Of a stretch of 12,741 nucleotides of DNA, positions 1 to 6,730 are shown in pieces. The notes beneath the pieces were generated by a model that worked only from the letters and a program-made list of their open reading frames with translations, had not been told where the DNA came from and ran no database searches. The stretch is from an uncultured Eubacterium sp. (GTDB taxonomy: Bacteria > Bacillota > Clostridia > Lachnospirales > Lachnospiraceae), in contig CAJUTR010000038.1 of NCBI GenBank assembly GCA_910589665.1, positions 1 to 12,741 on the forward strand. The letters are read 5' to 3'. The position numbers were made by a program, and so were the translations under genes. Each line of letters starts with the position of its first letter. Positions within the stretch are counted from its first letter, which is position 1.

Positions 1-107
1 TTATCCTATTTTTGACCAAATCAGTCGAGGTACATGCTATCTACCGTTTACAAAAAATATATTTTTTATATATACTTTATACATTTGTACGCTCCCTGTA
101 TGATCAT

Positions 108-153
108 CCCGCTGTTCCAACAAATACCCATACCTATTTGTTAAAACAGCGGG
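108..153 (-). terminator. Long hairpin behind the small secreted-protein gene, possible terminator
   Basis: CCCGCTGTT (108-116) pairs with AACAGCGGG (145-153), and AACAAATA (119-126) pairs with TATTTGTT (135-142). Only a 2x2 internal mismatch (cc/aa) interrupts the stem, and the loop is 8 bases. It begins 29 bases past the stop of the minus-strand gene ending at 182, where a terminator is expected. Neither strand has a U-tract directly after the stem, so it may act as an mRNA 3' end stabiliser or a non-canonical terminator. A second small inverted repeat, GATTAAT/ATTAATC (153-171), abuts it. Confidence 0.5.
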
Positions 154-181
154 ATTAATGCAATATTAATCACAAAACATA

Positions 182-595
182 TTATGGTCTCCAAGTTCCA
201 TCAACCCACGCACACTGGGAAGCATCTTTATTCGTTTGCATTTTTAAATAATAATTCTTGTCTGTCCCGCCATAACCAGAATAATAATTCAAATATCTTC
301 CACCACTCTCGTACTTTGCAAAATCCATAGGAACAGTAGCTTTAGCATCATTTTTTGACAGCCTTACTCTCATAGTCAATTCTAACCCGGGAGCTGCCGA
401 CGTAGAAATTGACTTTAATCTAACAAGTGCAGAACCACTTTCATCCTTTTTTTGATCATTAGAACGATCTGCACCACCATATCCATTCATGAAAAAATCA
501 TAAGTGTGCATTGTCGCCGCCCTACTAATTGCCCCTGCTGATGAAAGCATTGTTCCTGCTAACAGTACTGACAATACTATTTTTTTCCGTTTAAT
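182..595 (-). CDS. Small secreted protein with disrupted or non-canonical start
   Basis: The function is not recognised. The open frame encodes an export signal followed by a mature part of about 110 residues, rich in Gly, Tyr, Ser and Lys, with a GGRYLNYYSGYGG stretch, one Cys and a C-terminal CAWVDGTWRP. General shape, and weakly the ending, resemble small secreted Firmicute proteins of the DUF2712 type; this is a tentative comparison. The TTG at 574 would start inside the signal peptide and has no ribosome site. Reading in frame from ATT at 595 gives IKRKKIVLSVLLAGTMLSS, a textbook signal sequence, with GAGG 8 bases upstream. Alternatively ATG at 609, with AGAAGG 9 bases upstream, reads MRINRLNGKK and then hits TAG because the A7 run (586-580, minus sense) is one base short; an eighth A would join it to the frame. 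So the gene uses ATT, uses slippage, or is freshly mutated. Confidence 0.6.
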   Translation of the reverse strand: MKRKKIVLSVLLAGTMLSSAGAISRAATMHTYDFFMNGYGGADRSNDQKKDESGSALVRLKSISTSAAPGLELTMRVRLSKNDAKATVPMDFAKYESGGRYLNYYSGYGGTDKNYYLKMQTNKDASQCAWVDGTWRP

Positions 596-663
596 CTATT
601 AATCCTCATTTATCTCTACCTTCTTTCTAATTTAATTGATATAGTATATTTGCTGTTTATTTC

Positions 664-704
664 TGCGTTCTTTCCATTATAGCATTTTATTTGAAAAGAA
701 CGCA
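664..704 (-). promoter_or_regulatory. Extended -10 promoter flanked by perfect 10-bp inverted repeats
   Basis: On the minus strand TGCTATAAT (extended -10, TATAAT at 681-676) lies between TGCGTTCTTT and AAAGAACGCA, perfect inverted arms at plus positions 664-673 and 695-704. No good -35 box is present, which fits an extended -10 promoter that is activated or repressed through the arms. The expected transcription start near 669 leaves a leader of about 60 bases before the ATG at 609. The arms fit a dimeric regulator; its identity cannot be read from the window. Confidence 0.5.
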
Positions 705-743
705 TTCTTCAATTAACACTCTGCACAACTTCTCTCTGTGCAT
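687..743 (-). CDS. Possible 18-codon ORF (MHREKLCRVLIEECVLFK)
   Basis: ATG at 743 follows an AGGAAGGCGGTG ribosome-site-like stretch and runs 18 codons to TAA at 689-687, ending inside the upstream arm of the inverted-repeat operator. It lies on the leader of the promoter at 914-942. The product is amphipathic with two cysteines and has no recognised family. It could be a leader peptide or chance; the only support is the ribosome site and the promoter context. Confidence 0.2.
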   Translation of the reverse strand: MHREKLCRVLIEECVLFK

Positions 744-913
744 TCTTTCACCGCCTTCCTTTATTATTTTATAGAGATCTATATTAGTCTCAGATTCTAC
801 TCATACATTGTTGATTCTTCTATACTCCCTCTGTGCATATATATCCATATAGAACAATCATTTTCCCAGTCATAACATTCGAAAAGTCAAGTACAATATC
901 CAAACACAAGTCT

Positions 914-942
914 ATTATACCTAATGACCAACTGTTTTACAA
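914..942 (-). promoter_or_regulatory. Minus-strand promoter TTGTAA-N17-TATAAT
   Basis: The -35 box TTGTAA (942-937) and -10 box TATAAT (919-914) are 17 bases apart. TGCGGTATTG (949-940) overlaps the -35, and two further TGCGG-containing repeats lie upstream. Transcription would start near 907 and read through about 300 bases of leader, without a long ORF, towards the secreted-protein gene. The block around the -35 is nearly copied at the plus-strand promoter at 6661-6689. Confidence 0.5.
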
Positions 943-956
943 TACCGCAATAGTGC

Positions 957-988
957 CACTTTCCGCATTCCTTATAACACTTTCCGCA
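957..988 (-). repeat. Direct repeat TGCGGAAAGTG, 21-bp period
   Basis: On the minus strand the 11-mer TGCGGAAAGTG occurs at 988-978 and again, identical, at 967-957, a period of 21 bp or two helical turns. A partial third copy (TGCGGTATTG) starts at 949 and overlaps the -35 box. Phased direct repeats upstream of a promoter are typical of response-regulator operators; LytTR-type regulators use this spacing, although the repeat does not match their usual consensus well. Confidence 0.5.
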
Positions 989-1075
989 CCTTTTTAGCCC
1001 CAATCGCTATTCACAGCCTCACACTACTATTGTATCTAAACCCATACTATAATCCCCACCCTTCAAAAATCACAC

Positions 1076-1109
1076 AAAAAAGCATACCAGACTTTTACAT
1101 CCGATATGC
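1076..1109 (-). terminator. Intrinsic terminator of the sulfur operon
   Basis: On the minus strand GCATATCGGA (1109-1100) pairs over 10 bp, with two G-U pairs, with TCTGGTATGC (1091-1082) around an 8-base loop, followed directly by six T (1081-1076). It begins about 25 bases past the stop of the TtcA-family gene and closes the operon. Confidence 0.85.
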
Positions 1110-1134
1110 CCGATCCATAAAAACATCCCATGTT

Positions 1135-1989
1135 CTACCCTTCCCCACCATCATACCCATCCAAAAAATGATGCTTCACCCCATTCTGCTTATAGGCGAT
1201 CACCGTATCCACATTCACATTCTCCACGCTCCGGAAAATATTTTTCGCCACCGACGGACTCCGCTTCTCCAGTTCCCGGATCAGCTCCTTTACTTCCTCC
1301 CGCTTTGAACTCTTCTGCTCTTCCTCCGCCTCCTGTTCACACCGCTCCGTAAAGCGGCAGGCGCAGCGGATGAACCGCAGTTCATTGTAGTGCATCCAGT
1401 GGATGATGTCCTCCTCCCGGATCAGATACAGCGGCCGGATCAGCTCCATCCCCTCAAAGTTTGTACTGTGCAGCTTCGGCATCATCGTCTGGATCTGCGA
1501 CCCGTACAGCATGCCCATCAGGATCGTCTCCACGACATCATCAAAGTGATGGCCGAGGGCGATCTTGTTACAGCCGAGCTCCTTCGCCCGGCTGTACAAG
1601 TACCCCCGTCTCATTCTAGCGCACAAATAGCAGGGGGATTCCATATCGTCCTTCGCCACGATCTCGAATATATCCGTCTCAAAAACCGTGATCGGTACAT
1701 GGAGCAGCTCCGCATTCCGCCGGATCGTCTCGTAATTGATCGGATTATAACCCGGATTCATCACGAGAAAGACGAGTTCAAAATTTTTCTTCCCGTGCCG
1801 CTCCAACTCCTGAAATAACTTGGCCATCAGCATGGAATCCTTGCCGCCGGAAATGCACACGGCGATCTTATCCCCGTCCTGGATCAGCTCATACTCGTTG
1901 ATCGCCTTCGTGAATTTACACCAAATCTGCTTGCGGTATTTTTTTATGATGCTCCGCTCCACATCCCTGCATCTGTTATCCTGTTCCAT
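1135..1989 (-). CDS. TtcA-family tRNA thiolation protein (PP-loop ATPase)
   Basis: Predicted cytosolic enzyme that adenylates a tRNA base and inserts sulfur. In studied TtcA proteins this makes 2-thiocytidine at position 32, using an Fe-S cluster. The 284-residue protein has the PP-loop SGGKDS at 47-52, the CYLC pair at 120-123, GHHFDD at 146-151 and a distal CAC at 209-211, which together match the ATP site and three cluster-binding cysteines of TtcA. The 218-245 stretch is charged and probably helical. Its ATG lies one base past the metY stop, so it should be translationally coupled to metY, and a clear terminator follows. Co-transcription with cysteine synthesis genes suggests coupling of sulfur supply to tRNA modification. 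The Clostridial branch may modify a different position or substrate, so the exact nucleotide is inferred. Confidence 0.85.
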   Translation of the reverse strand: MEQDNRCRDVERSIIKKYRKQIWCKFTKAINEYELIQDGDKIAVCISGGKDSMLMAKLFQELERHGKKNFELVFLVMNPGYNPINYETIRRNAELLHVPITVFETDIFEIVAKDDMESPCYLCARMRRGYLYSRAKELGCNKIALGHHFDDVVETILMGMLYGSQIQTMMPKLHSTNFEGMELIRPLYLIREEDIIHWMHYNELRFIRCACRFTERCEQEAEEEQKSSKREEVKELIRELEKRSPSVAKNIFRSVENVNVDTVIAYKQNGVKHHFLDGYDGGEG

Positions 1990-1990
1990 G

Positions 1991-3292
1991 TCAATTTACC
2001 GCTCCAAATGCTTCCTCTAAATCCTCGATGATGTCATCCACATGTTCCGTCCCGATCGACAGGCGGATCGTATTCGGATGGATGCCCTGATCCAGAAGTT
2101 CCTCCTCACTCAGCTGGGAATGCGTCGTAGAGGCCGGATGGATGACGAGGGATTTCACATCCGCCACATTGGCAAGCAGCGAAAACAGCTGCAGATGGTC
2201 GATAAATTTCTTTGCCGTTTCCGCATCGCCCTTGATCTCAAAGGTAAAGATCGAGCCGCCTCCGTGCGGGAAATATTTGCCGTAAAGTTCCTTCTGAACC
2301 GGATCATCCGACACCGAAGGATGGTTCACTTTCTCCACCTGCGGGTGCTTCGCCAGATACTCCACGACTTTCCGTGCGTTTTCCACATGCCGCTCCACCC
2401 GCAGCGACAGCGTTTCCAATCCCTGCAGGAACAAAAACGCATGGAACGGCGACAATGTGGCGCCGGTATCGCGCAGCAATATCGCGCGGATCTTCGTGAC
2501 AAACGCCGCCGCTCCAACTGCCTTGGTAAAACTGATGCCGTGATAACTCGGATTCGGCTCGGTCAGCGAGGCAAATTTTCCGCTCGCCTCCCAGTCAAAC
2601 TTACCGCTGTCCACGATCACGCCGCCGATCGCCGTCCCGTGCCCGCCGATAAACTTCGTGGCCGAATGCACGACGATGTCCGCGCCGTATTCGATCGGAC
2701 GCACGAGATAAGGCGTCGCAAACGTATTGTCAATGACGAGCGGAATCTTATGTTCATGGGCAATACCCGCCAGTTTTTCGATATCCACTACATCCGAGTT
2801 CGGATTTCCCAGCGTTTCAATGAAGACCGCCTTTGTATTATCTTTGATCGCCCCCCGGACGGTCGCCTCGTCAAACGGATCGACAAACGTCGTCGAAATA
2901 CCGTAATCCGTCAGCGTGTGGGCCAGCAGGTTATACGTGCCGCCATAAATATTTTTCGCCGCCACGATATGATCCCCGGCGTGCGCCAGATTTTGTATCG
3001 TATAAGAAATCGCCGCCGCACCGGACGCTACCGCCAGCGCTGCCACACCGCCCTCGAGCGCCGCGATCCTCTGTTCAAAAATATCCTGAGTCGGGTTTGT
3101 CAGCCTTCCGTAAATATTTCCGGCATCTGTCAGTCCAAACCGCGCCGAAGCGTGCTCCGCATCATGGAACACATACGAAGCCGTCGCGTAGATCGGCACC
3201 GCACGCGCGTCTGTCACCGCGTCCGCCTCTTCTTGTCCTACATGAAGCTGTAATGTTTCAAATTTCAAATTTCTCTCACTGTATTTTTTCAT
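1991..3292 (-). CDS. metY: O-acetylhomoserine sulfhydrylase (PLP-dependent)
   Basis: Cytosolic pyridoxal-phosphate enzyme of the Cys/Met metabolism family. It is predicted to make homocysteine (or cysteine) from an O-acetylated amino acid and sulfide. Visible landmarks in the 433 residues: YGRLTNPT at 61-68, ASGAAA at 90-94, the PLP-ring Asp in VIDNTF (D188), and the Schiff-base lysine K213 in SATKFIGGHG. The sequence is unbroken and the length is normal for the MetY branch, which is longer than cystathionine gamma-synthases. The start is supported by AGGAGA about 8 bases upstream, overlapping the end of cysK, whose stop lies 12 bases away. Family members can also act as gamma-lyases or synthases on related substrates; the annotation rests on length and on the cysK neighbour. 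Confidence 0.92.
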   Translation of the reverse strand: MKKYSERNLKFETLQLHVGQEEADAVTDARAVPIYATASYVFHDAEHASARFGLTDAGNIYGRLTNPTQDIFEQRIAALEGGVAALAVASGAAAISYTIQNLAHAGDHIVAAKNIYGGTYNLLAHTLTDYGISTTFVDPFDEATVRGAIKDNTKAVFIETLGNPNSDVVDIEKLAGIAHEHKIPLVIDNTFATPYLVRPIEYGADIVVHSATKFIGGHGTAIGGVIVDSGKFDWEASGKFASLTEPNPSYHGISFTKAVGAAAFVTKIRAILLRDTGATLSPFHAFLFLQGLETLSLRVERHVENARKVVEYLAKHPQVEKVNHPSVSDDPVQKELYGKYFPHGGGSIFTFEIKGDAETAKKFIDHLQLFSLLANVADVKSLVIHPASTTHSQLSEEELLDQGIHPNTIRLSIGTEHVDDIIEDLEEAFGAVN

Positions 3293-3304
3293 CCTGAATC
3301 TCTC

Positions 3305-4243
3305 CTATTCTCCAAATAATGGCGTTGACAAATACCGGTCTCCCGAATCCGGAAGAAGTGCAACAATCGTTTTTCCTTTATTTTCCGGCCTTTTTGCCAG
3401 CAGCGAAGCTGCTTTCAGCGCCGCGCCCGAAGAGATACCGACCAGTATCCCCTCGCTCACCGCAAATGCCCTGCCCTCCGCAAACGCATCCTCGTTTTCG
3501 ATCGCGATCACCTCATCGTAAACATCCGTATCCAGCACATCCGGTACAAAACCGGCGCCGATCCCCTGGATCATATGCGGCCCGGGCGTCCCCTCCGAGA
3601 GCACCGGACTAGACGCCGGCTCAACAGCCACGACCGAAACGTCTTTCTTTTTCTCTTTTAGATACTGTCCCACTCCGGTAATCGTTCCACCCGTGCCGAC
3701 GCCGGCCACAAAAATATCTACGTTCCCGTCGGTCTGATCCCAGATTTCCGGACCGGTGACCGCCTTGTGCATGGCCGGGTTAGCAGCGTTCACAAACTGC
3801 CCGAGAATAACGGCTCCCTCGATGCTCTCTTTCAATTCCTCCGCTTTTTCGATCGCGCCCTGCATGCCCTTTGCGCCATCGGTCAGTACAAGTTCCGCCC
3901 CATAGGCACGCAGCAGCCTGCGCCGTTCCACACTCATCGTATCCGGAAGTGTGAGCACCGCCCTGTAACCTTTCGCCGCCGCGACTGCAGCCAGACCGAT
4001 CCCCGTATTGCCAGACGTCGGCTCAATGATCGTCGCGCCCGGTTTCAGGATTCCTTTCTTCTCCGCGTCTTCAATCATCGCGAGCGCAACGCGGTCTTTC
4101 ACCGAACCCGCCGGATTCAGATACTCCAGTTTCGCCAGAATGACGGCATCCGACACCCCGGCCGCCTCCGCGTAACGATTCAGTTTCAGTATTGGCGTTC
4201 CTCCGATCAGTTCCAAAGAACTTTCTAATATTTTTCCCATCAT
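3305..4243 (-). CDS. cysK: Cysteine synthase A (O-acetylserine sulfhydrylase)
   Basis: Makes cysteine from O-acetylserine and sulfide in the cytosol. This is a fold-type II PLP enzyme of 312 residues, full length for CysK. Signature NPAGSVKDR carries the PLP lysine K49; PTSGNTG (75-81) binds the substrate carboxylate, GVGTGGT (181-187) the PLP phosphate, and SSGAA starts at 271. The end LPDSGDRYLSTPLF is the usual CysK C-terminus. Two adjacent ATGs exist (4243 and 4240); GAGG sits 2 bases before the first and 5 before the second, so 4240 may be the true start. It lies 14 bases behind the LysR gene and 12 ahead of metY. No serine acetyltransferase gene is in the window. Confidence 0.95.
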   Translation of the reverse strand: MMGKILESSLELIGGTPILKLNRYAEAAGVSDAVILAKLEYLNPAGSVKDRVALAMIEDAEKKGILKPGATIIEPTSGNTGIGLAAVAAAKGYRAVLTLPDTMSVERRRLLRAYGAELVLTDGAKGMQGAIEKAEELKESIEGAVILGQFVNAANPAMHKAVTGPEIWDQTDGNVDIFVAGVGTGGTITGVGQYLKEKKKDVSVVAVEPASSPVLSEGTPGPHMIQGIGAGFVPDVLDTDVYDEVIAIENEDAFAEGRAFAVSEGILVGISSGAALKAASLLAKRPENKGKTIVALLPDSGDRYLSTPLFGE

Positions 4244-4257
4244 AACCTCATTTCCGC

Positions 4258-5169
4258 CTATGTCAGGCCTTTGTTTTTAAATTTAGAAATTTCCTCCAGG
4301 TATTTCTTTCCCAGAGGACTTATAACTACGCCCTTCCGCACGATATAGCCGATCGTCATCACCTCATCCGACTTCAGTTTCACCGCGCGGTACCCTGACC
4401 CATTCAGTTCCTCACTGAGGATGCCGGAACAAAGCGTATATCCGTTCAAACCTACTGCCAGATTCAGCATGGTCGCACGGTCATTCGCCTTGATCAACTG
4501 TTTGTACTCATACGTGCTGAGAACCTCTTCCGCGAAATAAAACGAATTGTATTCGCCCTGTTCAAAGGACAAACACGGATACTCGTCGAGATCTTCCATC
4601 GTAACTTCCTTCCGGTCTGCCAGCGGATGCCCTTCCCACAAATATACATAAATTCCGCATTTCAGTATCTCGTGAAATTCCACACCGGACTGCTGGAACA
4701 GCTTCATCAGAACCTTTTCGTTAAAATCATTGATAAACAAAATACCGATCTCACTCCTGAAATTCTTCACGTCTTCAATGACTTCATACGTTTTCGTCTC
4801 CCGGATCGCAAATTCATATTCGTCCATCCCGAACTGTTTCACCATCTCCACAAAGGCAACGACCGCAAACGAATAGTGCTGCATGGAAACGGCAAATTTT
4901 TTCTTCACCGATTCCTTTGTCACATATTTCGTTTCCATCAACTGATACTGCTCCACCACCTGCCTCGCATACCCGATAAATTCTTCTCCCTCCGGCGTCA
5001 CCGAAATCCCGCGGTTCGTCCGCCGGAAGATCTCGATCCCGGCCTCCGTCTCCAGGTCCCGGATCGCCGTGGAAAGACTGGGCTGGGAAATAAAGAGCTT
5101 TCCGGCGGCCTCATTCATCGACCTGGCATCCGCCACCGTGATGGCGTATCGCAACTGTGTTAATGTCAT
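4258..5169 (-). CDS. LysR-family transcriptional regulator of the sulfur operon
   Basis: A 303-residue regulator with an N-terminal winged helix-turn-helix (residues 1-60: MTLTQLRYAITVADARSMNE, then AAGKLFISQPSLSTAIRDLE) and a C-terminal effector domain from about residue 85. The frame is open to an ATG at 5190, but the ATG at 5169 is preferred because GGAGG sits 4 bases before it (5178-5174) and the family's start is MTLxQLR. It is the first gene of the operon and lies 14 bases ahead of cysK. By analogy with CysB/CmbR/CysL-type regulators it probably senses O-acetylserine or a related sulfur signal and controls this operon; the ligand is not visible. Being co-transcribed with its likely targets, rather than divergent, is less usual for LysR regulators. 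Confidence 0.88.
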   Translation of the reverse strand: MTLTQLRYAITVADARSMNEAAGKLFISQPSLSTAIRDLETEAGIEIFRRTNRGISVTPEGEEFIGYARQVVEQYQLMETKYVTKESVKKKFAVSMQHYSFAVVAFVEMVKQFGMDEYEFAIRETKTYEVIEDVKNFRSEIGILFINDFNEKVLMKLFQQSGVEFHEILKCGIYVYLWEGHPLADRKEVTMEDLDEYPCLSFEQGEYNSFYFAEEVLSTYEYKQLIKANDRATMLNLAVGLNGYTLCSGILSEELNGSGYRAVKLKSDEVMTIGYIVRKGVVISPLGKKYLEEISKFKNKGLT

Positions 5170-5231
5170 GTTTCCTCCCTGCGCGCGCATTGTTCATTTG
5201 CTTTGTACACCTCCCTGTACCCTATGCCATC

Positions 5232-5260
5232 ATCGTATCACACTGCTCAGCATTTGTAAA
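5232..5260 (-). promoter_or_regulatory. Promoter of the LysR-cysK-metY-ttcA-like operon
   Basis: TTTACA (5260-5255) and TACGAT (5237-5232) are separated by 17 bases on the minus strand, giving a start near 5225 and a leader of about 55 bases. Within that leader GTACA/TGTAC (5205-5209 and 5216-5220) forms a small inverted repeat. Confidence 0.55.
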
Positions 5261-5264
5261 ATAC

Positions 5265-5277
5265 CGAAAACTTTTCG
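5265..5277. promoter_or_regulatory. 13-bp palindrome CGAAAACTTTTCG, candidate operator
   Basis: CGAAAA and TTTTCG are perfect inverted halves around one base, located 4 bp upstream of the -35 box of the LysR operon promoter. This is the position where a LysR-type activator contacts RNA polymerase. Binding by the encoded regulator is inferred from position only. Confidence 0.4.
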
Positions 5278-5294
5278 TCCGCTATAGTTTTTCC

Positions 5295-6557
5295 CTAATC
5301 CCACCAAAAATACCAGACCTTCGACTTCATCAAACTGTCCGCCAACTCGCCGAGCGTCCCCGTCGTCGAACACTGAAACACCAGATCCTCACAAAACGCA
5401 AACTGCTCCTCCGCCAGTTCCCACGCATCCTGCGCTGACGCGACCGGCCGGTCCACCACATATTCCAGCGTATCCACTCCGATCACCGCCGGAACCGCCC
5501 GGTATTTCTCATACCAGTACCGGCTGATCGCCATAAACGTCTCGTTTCTCGCACTGCCGTTCCAACAGCCCATCGGAATGTAGGCAAGTACCTCCCACGG
5601 CTCATCCACAGACACAGGGAGGCGGAACAGGACAAACTCCTCATACTGATCCGCAGGCGCACTGGGAGTCAAAAAACAGTGATACACCACCCCCCGCTCC
5701 AAACTGCCCCTCATCTGTTCCACATACTCTTCCCCCTCGTTCTCTTCCAACCCCTCCATCAATTCCCGATACCAGTCCCTCACTAACTGCTTTCCGCCCT
5801 CTGTCGGCGTGGAAAGCAGTGTTTCCATCAGTACTCCCTCTTCCTTTAGCAGTTCCATCTGTTCGAGCAGCGTACGGTTGACGGCAACCAGAACGGGAAA
5901 GCCTTTCGCTCCCGCTTCCGCCCTCGCCCGCTCATACGCTTGAAAGATCTCCTCTTCCGGCGCGCCGGCCGGAAAAACTTCGCACGGGCAACCGACCCAG
6001 TTGATCAGTTCCTGCGTTGTTTTGGAGTACGTGAGCAGGGCCGGTTTATTCTTATTATACAGCGGGCTCTCCGGCTCATTCTTCAGATTTTCCAAAAAAT
6101 AGATGAGGGCAGACGAACAATTTTCTTTTATGATTATGCAGCCCTCCCTGCGTTCATACATCAGGTAAAAGTTCGTCTTCGTCTCTATGATCGTCATACC
6201 GTAATACGGGATTTTCTCCGATTCCTGCGTATTGCTCAACTGCCTGAACCCATCCCTGTAAAAATGATACGTAAGAGTCATATTGGCCGCGCTATCCGGC
6301 TCGTCAAATTCCTTCCGCTGTTTTTCCTTTTTCACCGCCGGACCGCGCGAAATCCGCGCCACACAAGCCGCCAGGATCAGTAACGCCGGTACAAATCCCC
6401 GCCTCGAAAGAGCCACCCACGCCAAACATACGCCGACGCCCATCCACACGATGTAGGACAATATATTCGAAAAGCGGCATACACGGTCACTATATTTTAC
6501 ATATTCCTCGTATGTATATATCGTTTGTGTCGTAAATAAAATTTCATTTTCTTCCAT
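5295..6557 (-). CDS. Membrane protein: YcxB-like segment fused to DUF4253
   Basis: A 420-residue protein. Residues 30-50 and 54-70 look like two membrane helices, followed by a basic stretch (RGPAVKKEKQRKEF). Residues 93-158 (HFYRDGFRQLS...YYGMTIIETKTNFYLMY) match the pattern of YcxB-like domains. The rest is a DUF4253 protein: GCPCEVFPAG near 173, GFPVLVAVNRTLL, YIPMGCWNG, DTLEYVVDRP, the FCEDLVFQ core and the terminal SKVWYFWWD that marks the family. Function is unknown for both parts; DUF4253 genes are sometimes found near toxin-immunity clusters, but nothing here shows that. The frame is open to 6746; ATG at 6557 is chosen because AGGGG lies 7 bases before it and the upstream extension covers promoter DNA. 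The gene stands alone, divergent from the helveticin-like gene, and no terminator follows its stop. Confidence 0.82.
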   Translation of the reverse strand: MEENEILFTTQTIYTYEEYVKYSDRVCRFSNILSYIVWMGVGVCLAWVALSRRGFVPALLILAACVARISRGPAVKKEKQRKEFDEPDSAANMTLTYHFYRDGFRQLSNTQESEKIPYYGMTIIETKTNFYLMYERREGCIIIKENCSSALIYFLENLKNEPESPLYNKNKPALLTYSKTTQELINWVGCPCEVFPAGAPEEEIFQAYERARAEAGAKGFPVLVAVNRTLLEQMELLKEEGVLMETLLSTPTEGGKQLVRDWYRELMEGLEENEGEEYVEQMRGSLERGVVYHCFLTPSAPADQYEEFVLFRLPVSVDEPWEVLAYIPMGCWNGSARNETFMAISRYWYEKYRAVPAVIGVDTLEYVVDRPVASAQDAWELAEEQFAFCEDLVFQCSTTGTLGELADSLMKSKVWYFWWD

Positions 6558-6595
6558 TACGATCCCCTTTTTCGCATTCCTATAATCCCCCATAT

Positions 6596-6624
6596 ATTTT
6601 ACCCTTTTTATCATCAAAAAACAA
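6596..6624 (-). promoter_or_regulatory. Candidate promoter for the YcxB-DUF4253 gene
   Basis: TTGTTT (6624-6619) and TAAAAT (6601-6596) lie 17 bases apart on the minus strand, with a start about 30 bases ahead of the ATG at 6557. The region is AT-rich, so chance matches are likely. Confidence 0.35.
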
Positions 6625-6653
6625 GGTGCTTTTGTCATTAAAACAGGAACTAC

Positions 6654-6689
6654 TGCGGTATTGAAAGTGCCGAAAAGTCGTGCTATGAT
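6654..6689 (+). promoter_or_regulatory. Promoter of the helveticin-like/LRR operon with operator block
   Basis: TTGAAA (6661-6666) and TATGAT (6684-6689) are 17 bases apart, and TG at 6681-6682 makes an extended -10. TGCGGTATTG (6654-6663) runs into the -35 box, in the same register as at the minus-strand promoter near 940. The start near 6696 leaves a leader of about 35 bases. Confidence 0.7.
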
Positions 6690-6730
6690 AAATTTTATAT
6701 CATTTCTAAAAATAATAAGTAAAGGAGAAA

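Noticed and set aside
52..67. 16-bp AT-only palindrome AAAAAATATATTTTTT
   Set aside because: Low-complexity AT sequence; such palindromes are common by chance and no paired element supports an origin or terminator here.
735..838. Repeat CTCTGTGCAT at 734-743 and 829-838
   Set aside because: Ten bases in AT-rich spacer, not phased with either promoter and without further copies.
2042..3253. Long plus-strand open frame (403 codons) opposite metY
   Set aside because: It is an arginine-rich mirror of a strongly conserved PLP enzyme gene in GC-rich DNA, with no ribosome site and no family resemblance.
5170..5190. Seven-codon upstream extension of the LysR gene
   Set aside because: The extension contains the ribosome site of the ATG at 5169, where the family's usual N-terminus begins.
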